Shown in pieces: positions 43,702-51,154 of a stretch of 64,000 nucleotides of DNA. The notes under the pieces are model-generated. The model made no database searches and was not told where the DNA came from. It worked only from the letters and a program-made list of their open reading frames with translations. The position numbers and the translations under genes are program-made. This DNA is from Henriciella algicola (GTDB lineage: Bacteria; Pseudomonadota; Alphaproteobacteria; Caulobacterales; Hyphomonadaceae): contig NZ_QWGA01000006.1 in NCBI RefSeq assembly GCF_003576245.1, forward strand, positions 62,001 through 126,000, in the 5' to 3' direction. Within the stretch, counting starts at the first letter, position 1. Every line of letters begins with the position of its first letter.

Positions 43702-43716
43702 TTAACAGTTTACTAA
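43702..43716 (+). promoter_or_regulatory. CtrA-like site upstream of the small membrane-protein gene
   Basis: TTAA-N7-CTAA (TTAACAGTTTACTAA) differs by one base from the CtrA consensus TTAA-N7-TTAA and ends 21 bp before the next ATG (43738). Control by the cell-cycle regulator is an inference from one near match. Confidence 0.3.
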
Positions 43717-43737
43717 TACGCCGCCAGGGAGTGGGCC

Positions 43738-43974
43738 ATGTTCAGCATCATCATTCAATCGGGCGCCGCTGTAAAAGCTGCCAGTGAAACCGCAAGCGTG
43801 AATGCCCTGTCGCTCGGCGGCAAGGATTTCCTGTCGGCGCGCGCTATCGATGTCACCGGCTCACCTGTCCTGCCGCTCGAAGTCGTGATCGTCATGATCG
43901 GCGCGCTTCTGGTCAGCGGCTTTGCGCTTCTTCTGCGTGAGACGCGCATCGAACGGCGCAAGCACAGGGCCTAA
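43738..43974 (+). CDS. Small single-helix membrane protein, unknown function
   Basis: This 78-residue protein was not recognised. An N-terminal Ser/Ala-rich region without clear signal cleavage is followed by one helix (VLPLEVVIVMIGALLVSGFALLL) and a basic tail (RETRIERRKHRA), so the N-terminus probably faces the periplasm. Coding is supported by an AGGGAGTGGGCC leader and the membrane-positive end. It lies between DUF1491 and a histidine kinase. Confidence 0.5.
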   Translation: MFSIIIQSGAAVKAASETASVNALSLGGKDFLSARAIDVTGSPVLPLEVVIVMIGALLVSGFALLLRETRIERRKHRA

Positions 43975-44002
43975 CGCGCCCTCGCCCTGAACCAAATTCC
44001 GA

Positions 44003-45664
44003 TTAGACGCTGGTCGTTTCCAACAGCGCGCCCTCAGCCTCTTCTAGCTCGGCTTTTGGCAGAATGACCCGCACCCGCGTGCCCTCGCCGGGCGCGGTAT
44101 CGATGATCACCTTGCCCTGCATCAGGTCTGCGAACGTCTTCACGACGGCCAGGCCAAGCCCTGTACCTGCCCTGCCCTTTGCATTGCTTCCCTGCTGGAA
44201 GGGCCGCGCAACTTGTTCAAGGTCGCTCGCACTCATCCCGGCGCCCATATCCCGCACGGACAAGGCGACGGTGGTAGAACCTGACCGCGCATCAATGCTG
44301 ACCATTGAGCCTCTAGGCGAGTATTTGATCGCGTTCGACAGAAGGTTCTGCCAGATCTGGCGCACCGCGCGCGCATCGGCCAGCGCCCAGACTTCATTGC
44401 CCGCTTTCTGGCGAATGGAGACGCCCGCCCGGTCAGCAAAGGCAGAAAGCTGCGCGATGACGGACTCGCTGCTGGCGACCAGATCGACTGGCTCAAGGTC
44501 GAACCGGATATGTCCCGACTCTGCCTTGGCATAATCGAGAATGTCCTCAACGGTCAGAAGCAGGTCCTGGCCGCTCTCATGGATCAGCTCGACATATTCG
44601 CGGTAGACTTCCGGCAGGTCGCCGCGCAGCTCATTACGCATGAGATCGGAGAAACCGAGAATGGCGTTGAGCGGGGTCTTGAGCTCATGACCGAGGCTCG
44701 CAAAGAAGGCGGTACGCTCTGCAAGCGCCTCTTCGGCGGCATGGGCACGGACGAGTGCATCATCGTCGCCCGTCTCCAGATCCTCTTCTTCCGCTTCAGG
44801 TTCTTCGACCAGGCTCATGAAGACGCGCATGCCCGCTGCGTGCGGATCAAAGATGAGCTCAAGCGGTGCGCGGCCAATGTCGATATCGAGGCGTGTGCCG
44901 TCAGATGAGAGGGCCGCCTCGATCCTTGGCCGGTGGGGTTCGTCGAACGCCTCAACGAAAGGTTGCTTCTGGCGCGGGCTGACTGGCGCATTGATCTCGC
45001 CAGACACCATGCGCACGCGTCCATCATCAGCGACATCGACGATCATTACCGGGCCGGTGCGCGCAGGCGTGTCTTCCTTGATCTCAGGACCAGCCCTCAC
45101 AGGCGCAAGAGCCGCTGCGGCGAACACATCCGCAGGCTCACGCCGCAGGATCGCCACCAGCAGCAGCGCCCCGGCAAAGATCGCATTCAGCGAGAGTACG
45201 CCGCTGAACATGTCCAGCGCAGGATCATCGAGGGCGCTATTGAGGAAGGCGGCGGCGAGAAGGCTGCCAGCAAGGCCCAGAAGCGCGAAGACGCAGATCT
45301 CCGTCACATGTGAGCGCCAGCCAAACGCCAGCACGAAGAGCGGGGCCAGCGCGCCTGTCGCAATCGCAGGCGAAAAGAAGCCGCCCGTCACGAAGACGAG
45401 GCCGGACGCAAGCGCGATCCATGGCAGGATGGCGAGAACCGATTTGCGCGCGACAGGCCAGCGGCGCCCGCGCAGGGCAACGAGGATGGTCAGGACCGAT
45501 GGCAGCGCCGCGCAGGCGAACACAGCCACCGCAATTAGCCCCGGCATGCCTTCGCGAACAGCAAGCACAGCTGCAGCGACGGCCCCGGCCAGCCAGATCA
45601 GGGAGGCAGATGTTACCGCGATTTTAGACGAGCTGTTCATCTGTCGGTTAGAAATGCCACGCAT
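44003..45664 (-). CDS. Membrane sensor histidine kinase
   Basis: This protein of about 553 residues has five or six membrane helices in the first ~190 residues, a soluble PAS-like region, then the kinase core: H-box SLGHELKTPLNAILGF, N-box QIWQNLLSNAIKYSPRG, DMGAGM, and GRAGTGLGLAVVKTFADL. No receiver domain is fused and no response-regulator gene is adjacent, so its partner is encoded elsewhere. The start is uncertain: ATG 45664 (MRGISN) is chosen; ATG 45640 and a longer frame to 45751 are possible. Confidence 0.83.
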   Translation of the reverse strand: MRGISNRQMNSSSKIAVTSASLIWLAGAVAAAVLAVREGMPGLIAVAVFACAALPSVLTILVALRGRRWPVARKSVLAILPWIALASGLVFVTGGFFSPAIATGALAPLFVLAFGWRSHVTEICVFALLGLAGSLLAAAFLNSALDDPALDMFSGVLSLNAIFAGALLLVAILRREPADVFAAAALAPVRAGPEIKEDTPARTGPVMIVDVADDGRVRMVSGEINAPVSPRQKQPFVEAFDEPHRPRIEAALSSDGTRLDIDIGRAPLELIFDPHAAGMRVFMSLVEEPEAEEEDLETGDDDALVRAHAAEEALAERTAFFASLGHELKTPLNAILGFSDLMRNELRGDLPEVYREYVELIHESGQDLLLTVEDILDYAKAESGHIRFDLEPVDLVASSESVIAQLSAFADRAGVSIRQKAGNEVWALADARAVRQIWQNLLSNAIKYSPRGSMVSIDARSGSTTVALSVRDMGAGMSASDLEQVARPFQQGSNAKGRAGTGLGLAVVKTFADLMQGKVIIDTAPGEGTRVRVILPKAELEEAEGALLETTSV

Positions 45665-45776
45665 CCTTGCGGCTGAAGAATTCAAGTTGAGTCGGTTGCC
45701 TATTTTGCCGTAGATTATGGCGAGTTGCGCAAGAATGATAGAGCGAGGCATGCCTTCGCGTCTCAGGGGAAACAGA

Positions 45777-46826
45777 ATGAAACTCGGAAGAATTCACGCA
45801 GCAGTGACCGCCGGTACCCTCATGGCGCTGGCAGCTACAGCGCAGGATACGACGCCTGAACAGGCCGCTCAGCCGGCGACCACAACAACCATTCCAACGG
45901 TTCAACCTTACAGCGTCGGCCCTGCCCCAGACCCGCTCGCGACAGCCGCAGCCGTCTATGCCACATACCAGAGCGATGTGACCCGGCTTGAGCAGCAGAA
46001 GTTCGAGGACGTCGCCTCGATCCAGACTGCGCTCAATGATCTCGGCAGCCAGAACCATGACCAGCTCTCGCGCGGCTGGATCGCCTATTCGGCGCTGATC
46101 GCCTCGCAGGACCCCGAATTCCGCGCCGCTGTGCGCGACGGTGAAGCCTATTATGGCCGCGACTTCCTCGTGCGCGGCCTGCAGAATGATGTGCGTTATG
46201 CGCGCACGCTGCATGGCGGCTCGGCCGCTGTCAGCGCGGCCCTGAACGCAGGCGCAGCCGATGCGCAGCGCCTTCAGGCGACCGCACAGACCGTGAAGCA
46301 ACAGGCCTACAGCCTCCAGTCCTATGGCTGGGCCAAGGGCAAGCTGGGCGACTCCGGTGCGCTCGCAACCCGCCTGCGCGCTGACTCTCTCGTTGGCCGT
46401 ACCGCCAGCAGTGACATGACAACCGCTTTCCGCGCGCCTGATATCGGCAACGTGCTCTCGACGGCTGGCCGTGCTGGTGCCCCATCGATCTGGCGCAACA
46501 TCAGCGGTGCCGCAGATCGTGTTCGCGTTGCGAATGTCACCAACATCACGCGTGGCACCCGCCGCAGCGTTGCCCCGGGCAGTGAGCAGGTCGCTGACAA
46601 GATCGCGACGCTCGCCGCCTACCGCGTGCTCGGCAGCGAAGAAACCGGCCCTGCCCCGATCCAGGGCGCGATGACCGAAAGCCAGACCTCTGGCTGTATG
46701 AACATGGCCAATCTGAATCTGCAGCAATGCATCGCCGCGACGCACCAGCATTTTGAGGTGCCATTCTGCCTCGGCGAGCACGCGCTTGCTGAGATTGGAA
46801 GTTGCATCGCCAAGGTCAGCAACTAG
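45777..46826 (+). CDS. Exported protein of unknown function
   Basis: This 349-residue protein was not recognised. A short signal peptide (KLGRIHAAVTAGTLMALAATAQ) is followed by a Thr/Pro-rich region, a mainly helical domain (DVTRLEQQKFEDVASIQTALNDLG, RDFLVRGLQNDVRYARTLHGG), a Thr/Arg/Ala-rich part, and a C-terminus with four cysteines (SGCMNMANLNLQQCIAA, PFCLGEHALAEIGSC) likely paired in the periplasm. AGGGGAAACAGA precedes the ATG. A terminator follows. It is divergent from the histidine kinase gene. Confidence 0.62.
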   Translation: MKLGRIHAAVTAGTLMALAATAQDTTPEQAAQPATTTTIPTVQPYSVGPAPDPLATAAAVYATYQSDVTRLEQQKFEDVASIQTALNDLGSQNHDQLSRGWIAYSALIASQDPEFRAAVRDGEAYYGRDFLVRGLQNDVRYARTLHGGSAAVSAALNAGAADAQRLQATAQTVKQQAYSLQSYGWAKGKLGDSGALATRLRADSLVGRTASSDMTTAFRAPDIGNVLSTAGRAGAPSIWRNISGAADRVRVANVTNITRGTRRSVAPGSEQVADKIATLAAYRVLGSEETGPAPIQGAMTESQTSGCMNMANLNLQQCIAATHQHFEVPFCLGEHALAEIGSCIAKVSN

Positions 46827-46849
46827 GATCACGAGTATTCAATCTCTCG

Positions 46850-46880
46850 CCCCGACCCTCAACTGGGGGCCGGGGTTTTC
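46850..46880 (+). terminator. Terminator after the exported-protein gene
   Basis: A CCCCG...CGGGG stem with a C/G-rich interior is followed by TTTTCTTTT, 24 bp beyond the stop. Confidence 0.75.
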
Positions 46881-46901
46881 TTTTGCCTGTTTCTGCCCCA
46901 A

Positions 46902-47336
46902 ATGACCGGCATGACCGTTACAGAACGCGCACAGGACATCACCGCAGAGTTCGAGTTTCTCGACGACTGGGAGACCCGCTATGCCCACATCATCGATATG
47001 GGCAAGGCGAACCCGCCGCTTGAGGCAAGCGAACGAAGTGAAGACACCCGCGTTCGCGGATGCGCCTCACAAGTCTGGATGGTGATTGAGCCAGAGAATG
47101 GCGACCACCTGAAAATCCGCGCCGAGTCCGATGCGCTGATCGTTTCAGGCCTGATCGCGATCCTCATCCGGCTTTATTCAGGTGCAAAGGCCACAGAGAT
47201 TGCGGCCTTCGATGCAATGGCATTCTTCGATGAGATCGGCGTCAGCGAAGCCCTGTCGGCGCAGCGCTCCAATGGGCTGGCCTCTATGCTGGAACGGATC
47301 AAGTCGGTCGCCGGCACTGAAGCGGCCGCTGGCTGA
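46902..47336 (+). CDS. sufE: SufE-family sulfur acceptor protein
   Basis: This 144-residue protein has the SufE fold pattern: EFEFLDDWETRYAHIIDMGK, then VRGCASQVWM with the persulfide-accepting Cys, and a helical end (FDEIGVSEALSAQRSNGLASMLERIKSVA). SufE takes sulfur from the SufS desulfurase for Fe-S assembly. No suf operon is near. ATG 46902 or 46911 may be used; the ribosome-binding site is poor. Its 3' end overlaps the convergent DnaA-like gene by 38 bp. Confidence 0.85.
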   Translation: MTGMTVTERAQDITAEFEFLDDWETRYAHIIDMGKANPPLEASERSEDTRVRGCASQVWMVIEPENGDHLKIRAESDALIVSGLIAILIRLYSGAKATEIAAFDAMAFFDEIGVSEALSAQRSNGLASMLERIKSVAGTEAAAG

Positions 47337-47685
47337 GGCCCCGGCCCTCACCTGACTGGCCCACATCTGCTGCCTCGCGCAGCTTGTTCTCCATCAGATC
47401 GAGCCAGGCATCGATATCCGGATCATCGCGCATATCCTCAATCCTGTGGCAGCCATGCGCAACGGTGGACCTGTCGCGCTCCATCGCCATTGCCACGCGC
47501 GCAAGGCTCATCCCTAGCCCGACATGTGAAAGGTACATCGCGACCTGCCGGGCCCGCACGACATTGTGGTCGCGCGCCGCTGCGGACAGGATCGCCTCTG
47601 ACGGGATCTGCAGTGCATAGCCTGTCAGCCCCACAGCAAGGCGGACGCTGTGCTCATCGTGGAGCCTGTTCTTGGTAGAGTTCAT
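47299..47685 (-). CDS. DnaA domain-IV-like DNA-binding protein
   Basis: This 128-residue protein lacks the AAA+ ATPase of DnaA but matches its C-terminal DNA-binding domain: VVRARQVAMYLSHVGLGMSLARVAMAMERDRSTVAHGCHRIED. This includes the RDRSTVAHGC helix that reads the DnaA box (RDHTTVLHAC in DnaA). It might bind DnaA-box-like sequence or its own promoter. The C-terminal ~30 residues are polar and overlap the sufE end on the other strand. It could be a regulator or a competitor of DnaA; this is inference. Confidence 0.75.
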   Translation of the reverse strand: MNSTKNRLHDEHSVRLAVGLTGYALQIPSEAILSAAARDHNVVRARQVAMYLSHVGLGMSLARVAMAMERDRSTVAHGCHRIEDMRDDPDIDAWLDLMENKLREAADVGQSGEGRGLSQRPLQCRRPT

Positions 47686-47736
47686 TTCCTACTCCTTTTG
47701 TCTCGTGCGTCCCACCTTAAGGCGAGCAAGACAGGT

Positions 47737-47763
47737 GTAGGATATTTTTCCTATATCAGGAAA
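47737..47763. promoter_or_regulatory. Overlapping inverted repeats upstream of the DnaA-like gene
   Basis: TTTCCT-ATATC-AGGAAA (47747-47763) is perfect. It overlaps TAGGA-TATTTT-TCCTA (47739-47753). Both lie 54-78 bp upstream of the gene, in an A/T-rich patch. A self-regulation site is plausible. Confidence 0.45.
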
Positions 47764-47778
47764 TCAATCTTTTGTGGA

Positions 47779-48279
47779 TCAGGCGGCTACGGCGCGCGGC
47801 GCTGAGGGATGAAGAGAGAAAACAGGCCGGGACATACGGGTCTTTTTCCGGCGCAGGACATCATGGCAGAGCACCATCGTTGGCGCGTCGTCGGCGGCTA
47901 AATGGCGAAGCGGCAAGCGGAGCCAGGCGTGATGGGTCTCGCCAAGGTCGACGACGCCTTGCTGCGGCTGGCAGCCTTCAAGCAGGGAAAGCCCGCCCAT
48001 CCGCCAGATGGAGGCGTGTTCCTCGGGCAGGTCATCGATCCGGCAGCCGCGCATGTCGGCGCCAATCAGGTTGCGAAGCTGGGTACCGATCAGGCGGAAG
48101 GTTGCGCCGCCCTGCCCGTCAAGCTCGAGGATCGAAATGCAGTGGAGATGAGCGCGCAGCGCGCCCGGGTCTATGTCGGCGCGAAGGGGCGCCGAGCCAA
48201 CTTCCCTTCTGGAATTCCAGTAATCGACAATCTCGTTCTGAGCATCGATCAGGCTAAAAATATCTGATTGACTCTTCAT
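47779..48279 (-). CDS. PAS_5-family (PF07310-like) protein
   Basis: This 166-residue protein has the pattern of PAS_5 domains: VDYWNSRREVGSAPLRADIDPGALRAHLHCISILEL, ATFRLIGTQLRNLIGADMRG, LPLRHLAADDAPTMVLC. The family, common in alphaproteobacteria, is a single PAS fold without an output domain. Its ligand is unknown. The start at 48277-48279 is chosen over the longer frame. It lies upstream of the DnaA-like gene on the same strand, 93 bp apart. Confidence 0.7.
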   Translation of the reverse strand: MKSQSDIFSLIDAQNEIVDYWNSRREVGSAPLRADIDPGALRAHLHCISILELDGQGGATFRLIGTQLRNLIGADMRGCRIDDLPEEHASIWRMGGLSLLEGCQPQQGVVDLGETHHAWLRLPLRHLAADDAPTMVLCHDVLRRKKTRMSRPVFSLHPSAPRAVAA

Positions 48280-48344
48280 CGTCAGCCACCCCAAGCGATT
48301 CGACAGAATCAGGTGTGTCTGAATTCGATTCGCGCCGCAAGAGT

Positions 48345-48372
48345 CAATCTAAGAAAAAATTAACCTAGATTG
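48345..48372. repeat. A/T-rich inverted repeat between mucR and the PAS_5 gene
   Basis: CAATCTA (48345-48351) and TAGATTG (48366-48372) enclose a 14-base A-rich loop. This fits a regulator site for the PAS_5 promoter or a MucR-bound region. No other feature was seen in the 166-bp gap. Confidence 0.35.
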
Positions 48373-48445
48373 CCAAAGTATTTCATTTCGCAAGCGTAAC
48401 GATCTTGATTGTCAGTATTCGGGCGGCACACCGAAGATGACCGAC

Positions 48446-48859
48446 CTATTTCTTGCCGGTGCCAAGGCCCATCTTCTTGGCAAGCTGCGAGCGCTTGCGG
48501 GCATAGCTTGGCGCGACCATCGGATAGTCGAATGGCAGGCCCCACTTCTCGCGGTACTCGTCCGGGGTCATGTCATACTTGGCGCGCAGGTGGCGCTTCA
48601 GCGACTTGAACTTCTTCCCGTCTTCGAGACAGATCAGGTAGTCATCGGTGACGGATTTCTTGACCGGGATAGCAGGCTTCGCCTCAGGCGCCTGGACTTC
48701 CTCAGTTGAGAGGTTGGTCAGCGCATCGTGGACGTTGCGAATAAGATTGGCGAGGTCGCTGCTCTGCACAGGATTATTGCTCACATAGGCCGCCACAATC
48801 TCAGTGGTCAGCTCAAGCGTGTCCACGCCAGGGGCTTTTTTTTCTGTGCCGGTATCCAC
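48446..48859 (-). CDS. mucR: MucR/Ros-family transcriptional regulator
   Basis: This 137-residue protein has the MucR dimerisation N-terminus (LELTTEIVAAYVSNNPVQSSDLANLIRNVHDAL) and the prokaryotic zinc-finger core CLEDGKKFKSLKRHLRAKYDMTPDEYREKWGLP.DYPMVAP in segments. The usual Cys-Cys/Asp-His-His set is incomplete: C77, D80 and H90 are present, but the last His is replaced by Lys94/Tyr95. Family members without full ligands are known to fold without zinc. MucR proteins control many genes and, in Caulobacter, the cell cycle. A palindrome lies upstream of its start. Confidence 0.9.
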   Translation of the reverse strand: MDTGTEKKAPGVDTLELTTEIVAAYVSNNPVQSSDLANLIRNVHDALTNLSTEEVQAPEAKPAIPVKKSVTDDYLICLEDGKKFKSLKRHLRAKYDMTPDEYREKWGLPFDYPMVAPSYARKRSQLAKKMGLGTGKK

Positions 48860-48881
48860 GTTTCTCTCCTATACGCTCAAG

Positions 48882-48899
48882 TCAGATCAATTCATCTGA
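48882..48899. promoter_or_regulatory. Palindrome upstream of mucR
   Basis: TCAGAT-CAATTC-ATCTGA is a perfect 6+6 inverted repeat starting 23 bp upstream of the mucR start, with A/T-rich flanks. It fits autoregulation, known for the family, but MucR sites are poorly defined. Confidence 0.4.
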
Positions 48900-49025
48900 T
48901 CAGGCTTGGTTCCAAGTACATCGAAATAAGTACAGCGCATTCCAGTAGAATACACAGCCTGCAAATGCACTGATTTATATCAACATCATTGGAATGAACT
49001 TTGGCTGGCTACAGTCTGGCTGCAT

Positions 49026-50774
49026 TCAGCGGATAAAGAACGCGATCAACAGCGCAAGACCAAGCAGCACGGCCGTCCAGATCGCCATGCCATTATAGAG
49101 CCCGCCTGACGCCAGCGTCCCACGCGGACTGAAGGCAGCCTCCAGCCGCGAGAAGGTCCGCGCACCAAGACTGCCGAACACGCCGCTCATCGCCGGGCCG
49201 ACCTTGTTCCAGACAAGGCCCGCCCAGTTCGCAAGGCCATAGCCCGCCTTGCGATAGATGATGTCGGTATCGATGATGATACCGCGCTTTTCTGGCGGAT
49301 AGGCACCGAGGCGCTGCAGCAGCGCGAAGGCGAAGATCGCCAGCACAAGAAGCTGCATCTGCGTCAGGATATGGTCGCCAGTATAAGGCTCATAGCGGAC
49401 CGTATACGGGTCGTTGGCGAATGGCAGGATCGAGTAGAGCCAGTTGAAGCCAAAGCCGGGGAAGAAGGCTGGCAGGCCAACAGCGATACAGATGAAGGCA
49501 GCAAGGCCCATCGCGACCAGCATGTTGAACGGCGCTTCCTTGGGACGCTTGCCGCTATCATGGCCGAAGAAGGCAAAGTACGGGATCTTGATGCCAGAAT
49601 GCTCAAGCACACCAGCCGACGCGAACAGAAGCATCAGCCAAGGGATCAGGAAAGCCCCGCCTGCGACCGCGCTCATGGTGAGCGACTTCGACACAAAGCC
49701 GGAGAAGAGCGGGAAGGCCGAGATAGATGCCGCGCCGATCAGACAGAAGACCGTCGTCCACGGCATTGTGCGGAACAGGCCGCCAAGCTCGGTCGCCTTG
49801 GCCGTACCCGTCCGGTAGAGGACAGCGCCCATGCTCATGAAGAGCAGCGACTTGTACATGATGTGGCAGAAGGCGTGTGCCGCCGCGCCATTAAGCGCCA
49901 GCGGCGTACCGACACCGATCGCACAGACCATGAAGCCGAGCTGGTTGTTCAGCGAGAAGGACAGAACCTTGCGGAGGTCATTCTCCACGACGGCGAAGAA
50001 GACCGGATAGACGGTCATGATCGCGCCGATCCAGATAAGGCTCTGCTCACCCGCAAAAGTCCGCGCGAGCGCATAGATGGCGAGCTTCGTCGTGAAGGCA
50101 GACAGGATGACCGTGCCGACCACGGTTGCCTTTGGATAGGCATCCGCGATCCAGGTGTGGAGGAAGGGGAAGCCTGCCTTGATACCGAAAGCGAGGAAGA
50201 CCAGCAGCACGCCCGGATTGCCAAGCTCCAGCGCGCGGATGCTCATGTCGCCGGTGTCGAAATAGATCTGCATCGCGCCGAACAACAGCAGCACGCCCGA
50301 CAGGATGTGCAGGCCGAGATAGCGCATACCCGCCTTGTAGGCGGCCCGCGTGCCTGAGCGGAAAATCAGGAAGACCGACGTAATGGCGGTCAGTTCCCAG
50401 AACACGAACAGGCTGATGAAGTCGCCGCAGAAGGCCGCAGCCACAGCCGCGCCCATGTAGGTCAGCCCCATCGTGTCTTCGAACTGGCTGTCCTGATGCA
50501 GCGCGTAGACCGCATTGATGAAGGCCGCGATCAGGAAGGCGAGGCCAAAGATGAAGGACAGCGAGTCGACACGGTACAGCACCATGTCAAAGCCCATCAT
50601 GGACAGGCTTGCGAGGTCAGTTTCACGCGGGGCAGCGAGCAGCAGCGCTGTCGCGATAACTGGCGCGAGCAGCGCCAGGATCTGACGGATGCGCTGGACC
50701 GGAATGACAGCGGCCAGCATCCCCGCAAGGATGAGCACCAGGCCCGGATTGATGGTTGCAAGCAGGCCGTTCAT
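49026..50774 (-). CDS. Mrp-like antiporter subunit, ND5/ND4-type (third D-like subunit)
   Basis: This 582-residue membrane protein has ~14-16 helices with the conserved proton-pathway residues of complex-I antiporter-like subunits: Glu in FVFWELTAITSVF, Lys in FGIKAGFPFLHTWIADAYP, and Lys in FCHIMYKSLLFMSMG. It belongs to the group annotated as Na+/H+ antiporter subunit D. The C-terminal ~90 residues form an extension ending FFIR. It is the last gene of the ten-gene operon and overlaps the preceding small gene by four bases. Confidence 0.82.
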   Translation of the reverse strand: MNGLLATINPGLVLILAGMLAAVIPVQRIRQILALLAPVIATALLLAAPRETDLASLSMMGFDMVLYRVDSLSFIFGLAFLIAAFINAVYALHQDSQFEDTMGLTYMGAAVAAAFCGDFISLFVFWELTAITSVFLIFRSGTRAAYKAGMRYLGLHILSGVLLLFGAMQIYFDTGDMSIRALELGNPGVLLVFLAFGIKAGFPFLHTWIADAYPKATVVGTVILSAFTTKLAIYALARTFAGEQSLIWIGAIMTVYPVFFAVVENDLRKVLSFSLNNQLGFMVCAIGVGTPLALNGAAAHAFCHIMYKSLLFMSMGAVLYRTGTAKATELGGLFRTMPWTTVFCLIGAASISAFPLFSGFVSKSLTMSAVAGGAFLIPWLMLLFASAGVLEHSGIKIPYFAFFGHDSGKRPKEAPFNMLVAMGLAAFICIAVGLPAFFPGFGFNWLYSILPFANDPYTVRYEPYTGDHILTQMQLLVLAIFAFALLQRLGAYPPEKRGIIIDTDIIYRKAGYGLANWAGLVWNKVGPAMSGVFGSLGARTFSRLEAAFSPRGTLASGGLYNGMAIWTAVLLGLALLIAFFIR

Positions 50775-51154
50775 GGATGCGGCTCCGTTCCGGCAGGTTC
50801 CTGCTCGTCCTCGTAATAGTCTTCAGAGCGGCGCAGCAGGCGGCCGAGTGGCCAGCCAGCCAGCACAACGAGCGCGAAGGCGCCAAAGCCCCAGATGGCG
50901 TTGAAGCCTGTCGTGCCGTCGATGCTGAAATATGGATGGCGGAAATGCTCACCCTCAGGCGCCAGCATTTCCAGCACAGGCTCAATGGCGATCAGCAGGA
51001 TCGAGACGACCAGCAGTCCCCAGAACAGGGCCTTGCCGATCCACGGTTTGGTCGTCCAGCCGAACAGTGCGCGGGCTGCTGGAACCGTCTGGCTCTCATC
51101 GGGCGCATGTTCTCCATGATCGCTCAGATGAGGCGGGGTTGCATGATCGCTCAT
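50771..51154 (-). CDS. Small two-helix protein inside the Mrp-like operon
   Basis: This 127-residue protein was not recognised as a standard Mrp subunit. It has a His/Asp-rich N-terminus (SDHATPPHLSDHGEHAPDE), two helices (IGKALFWGLLVVSILLIAIEPVLEM and FNAIWGFGAFALVVLAGWPLG) and an acidic tail. Four-base ATGA overlaps on both sides show it is co-produced with two D-like subunits. A bridging or regulatory membrane subunit is a fair guess. Confidence 0.6.
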   Translation of the reverse strand: MSDHATPPHLSDHGEHAPDESQTVPAARALFGWTTKPWIGKALFWGLLVVSILLIAIEPVLEMLAPEGEHFRHPYFSIDGTTGFNAIWGFGAFALVVLAGWPLGRLLRRSEDYYEDEQEPAGTEPHP

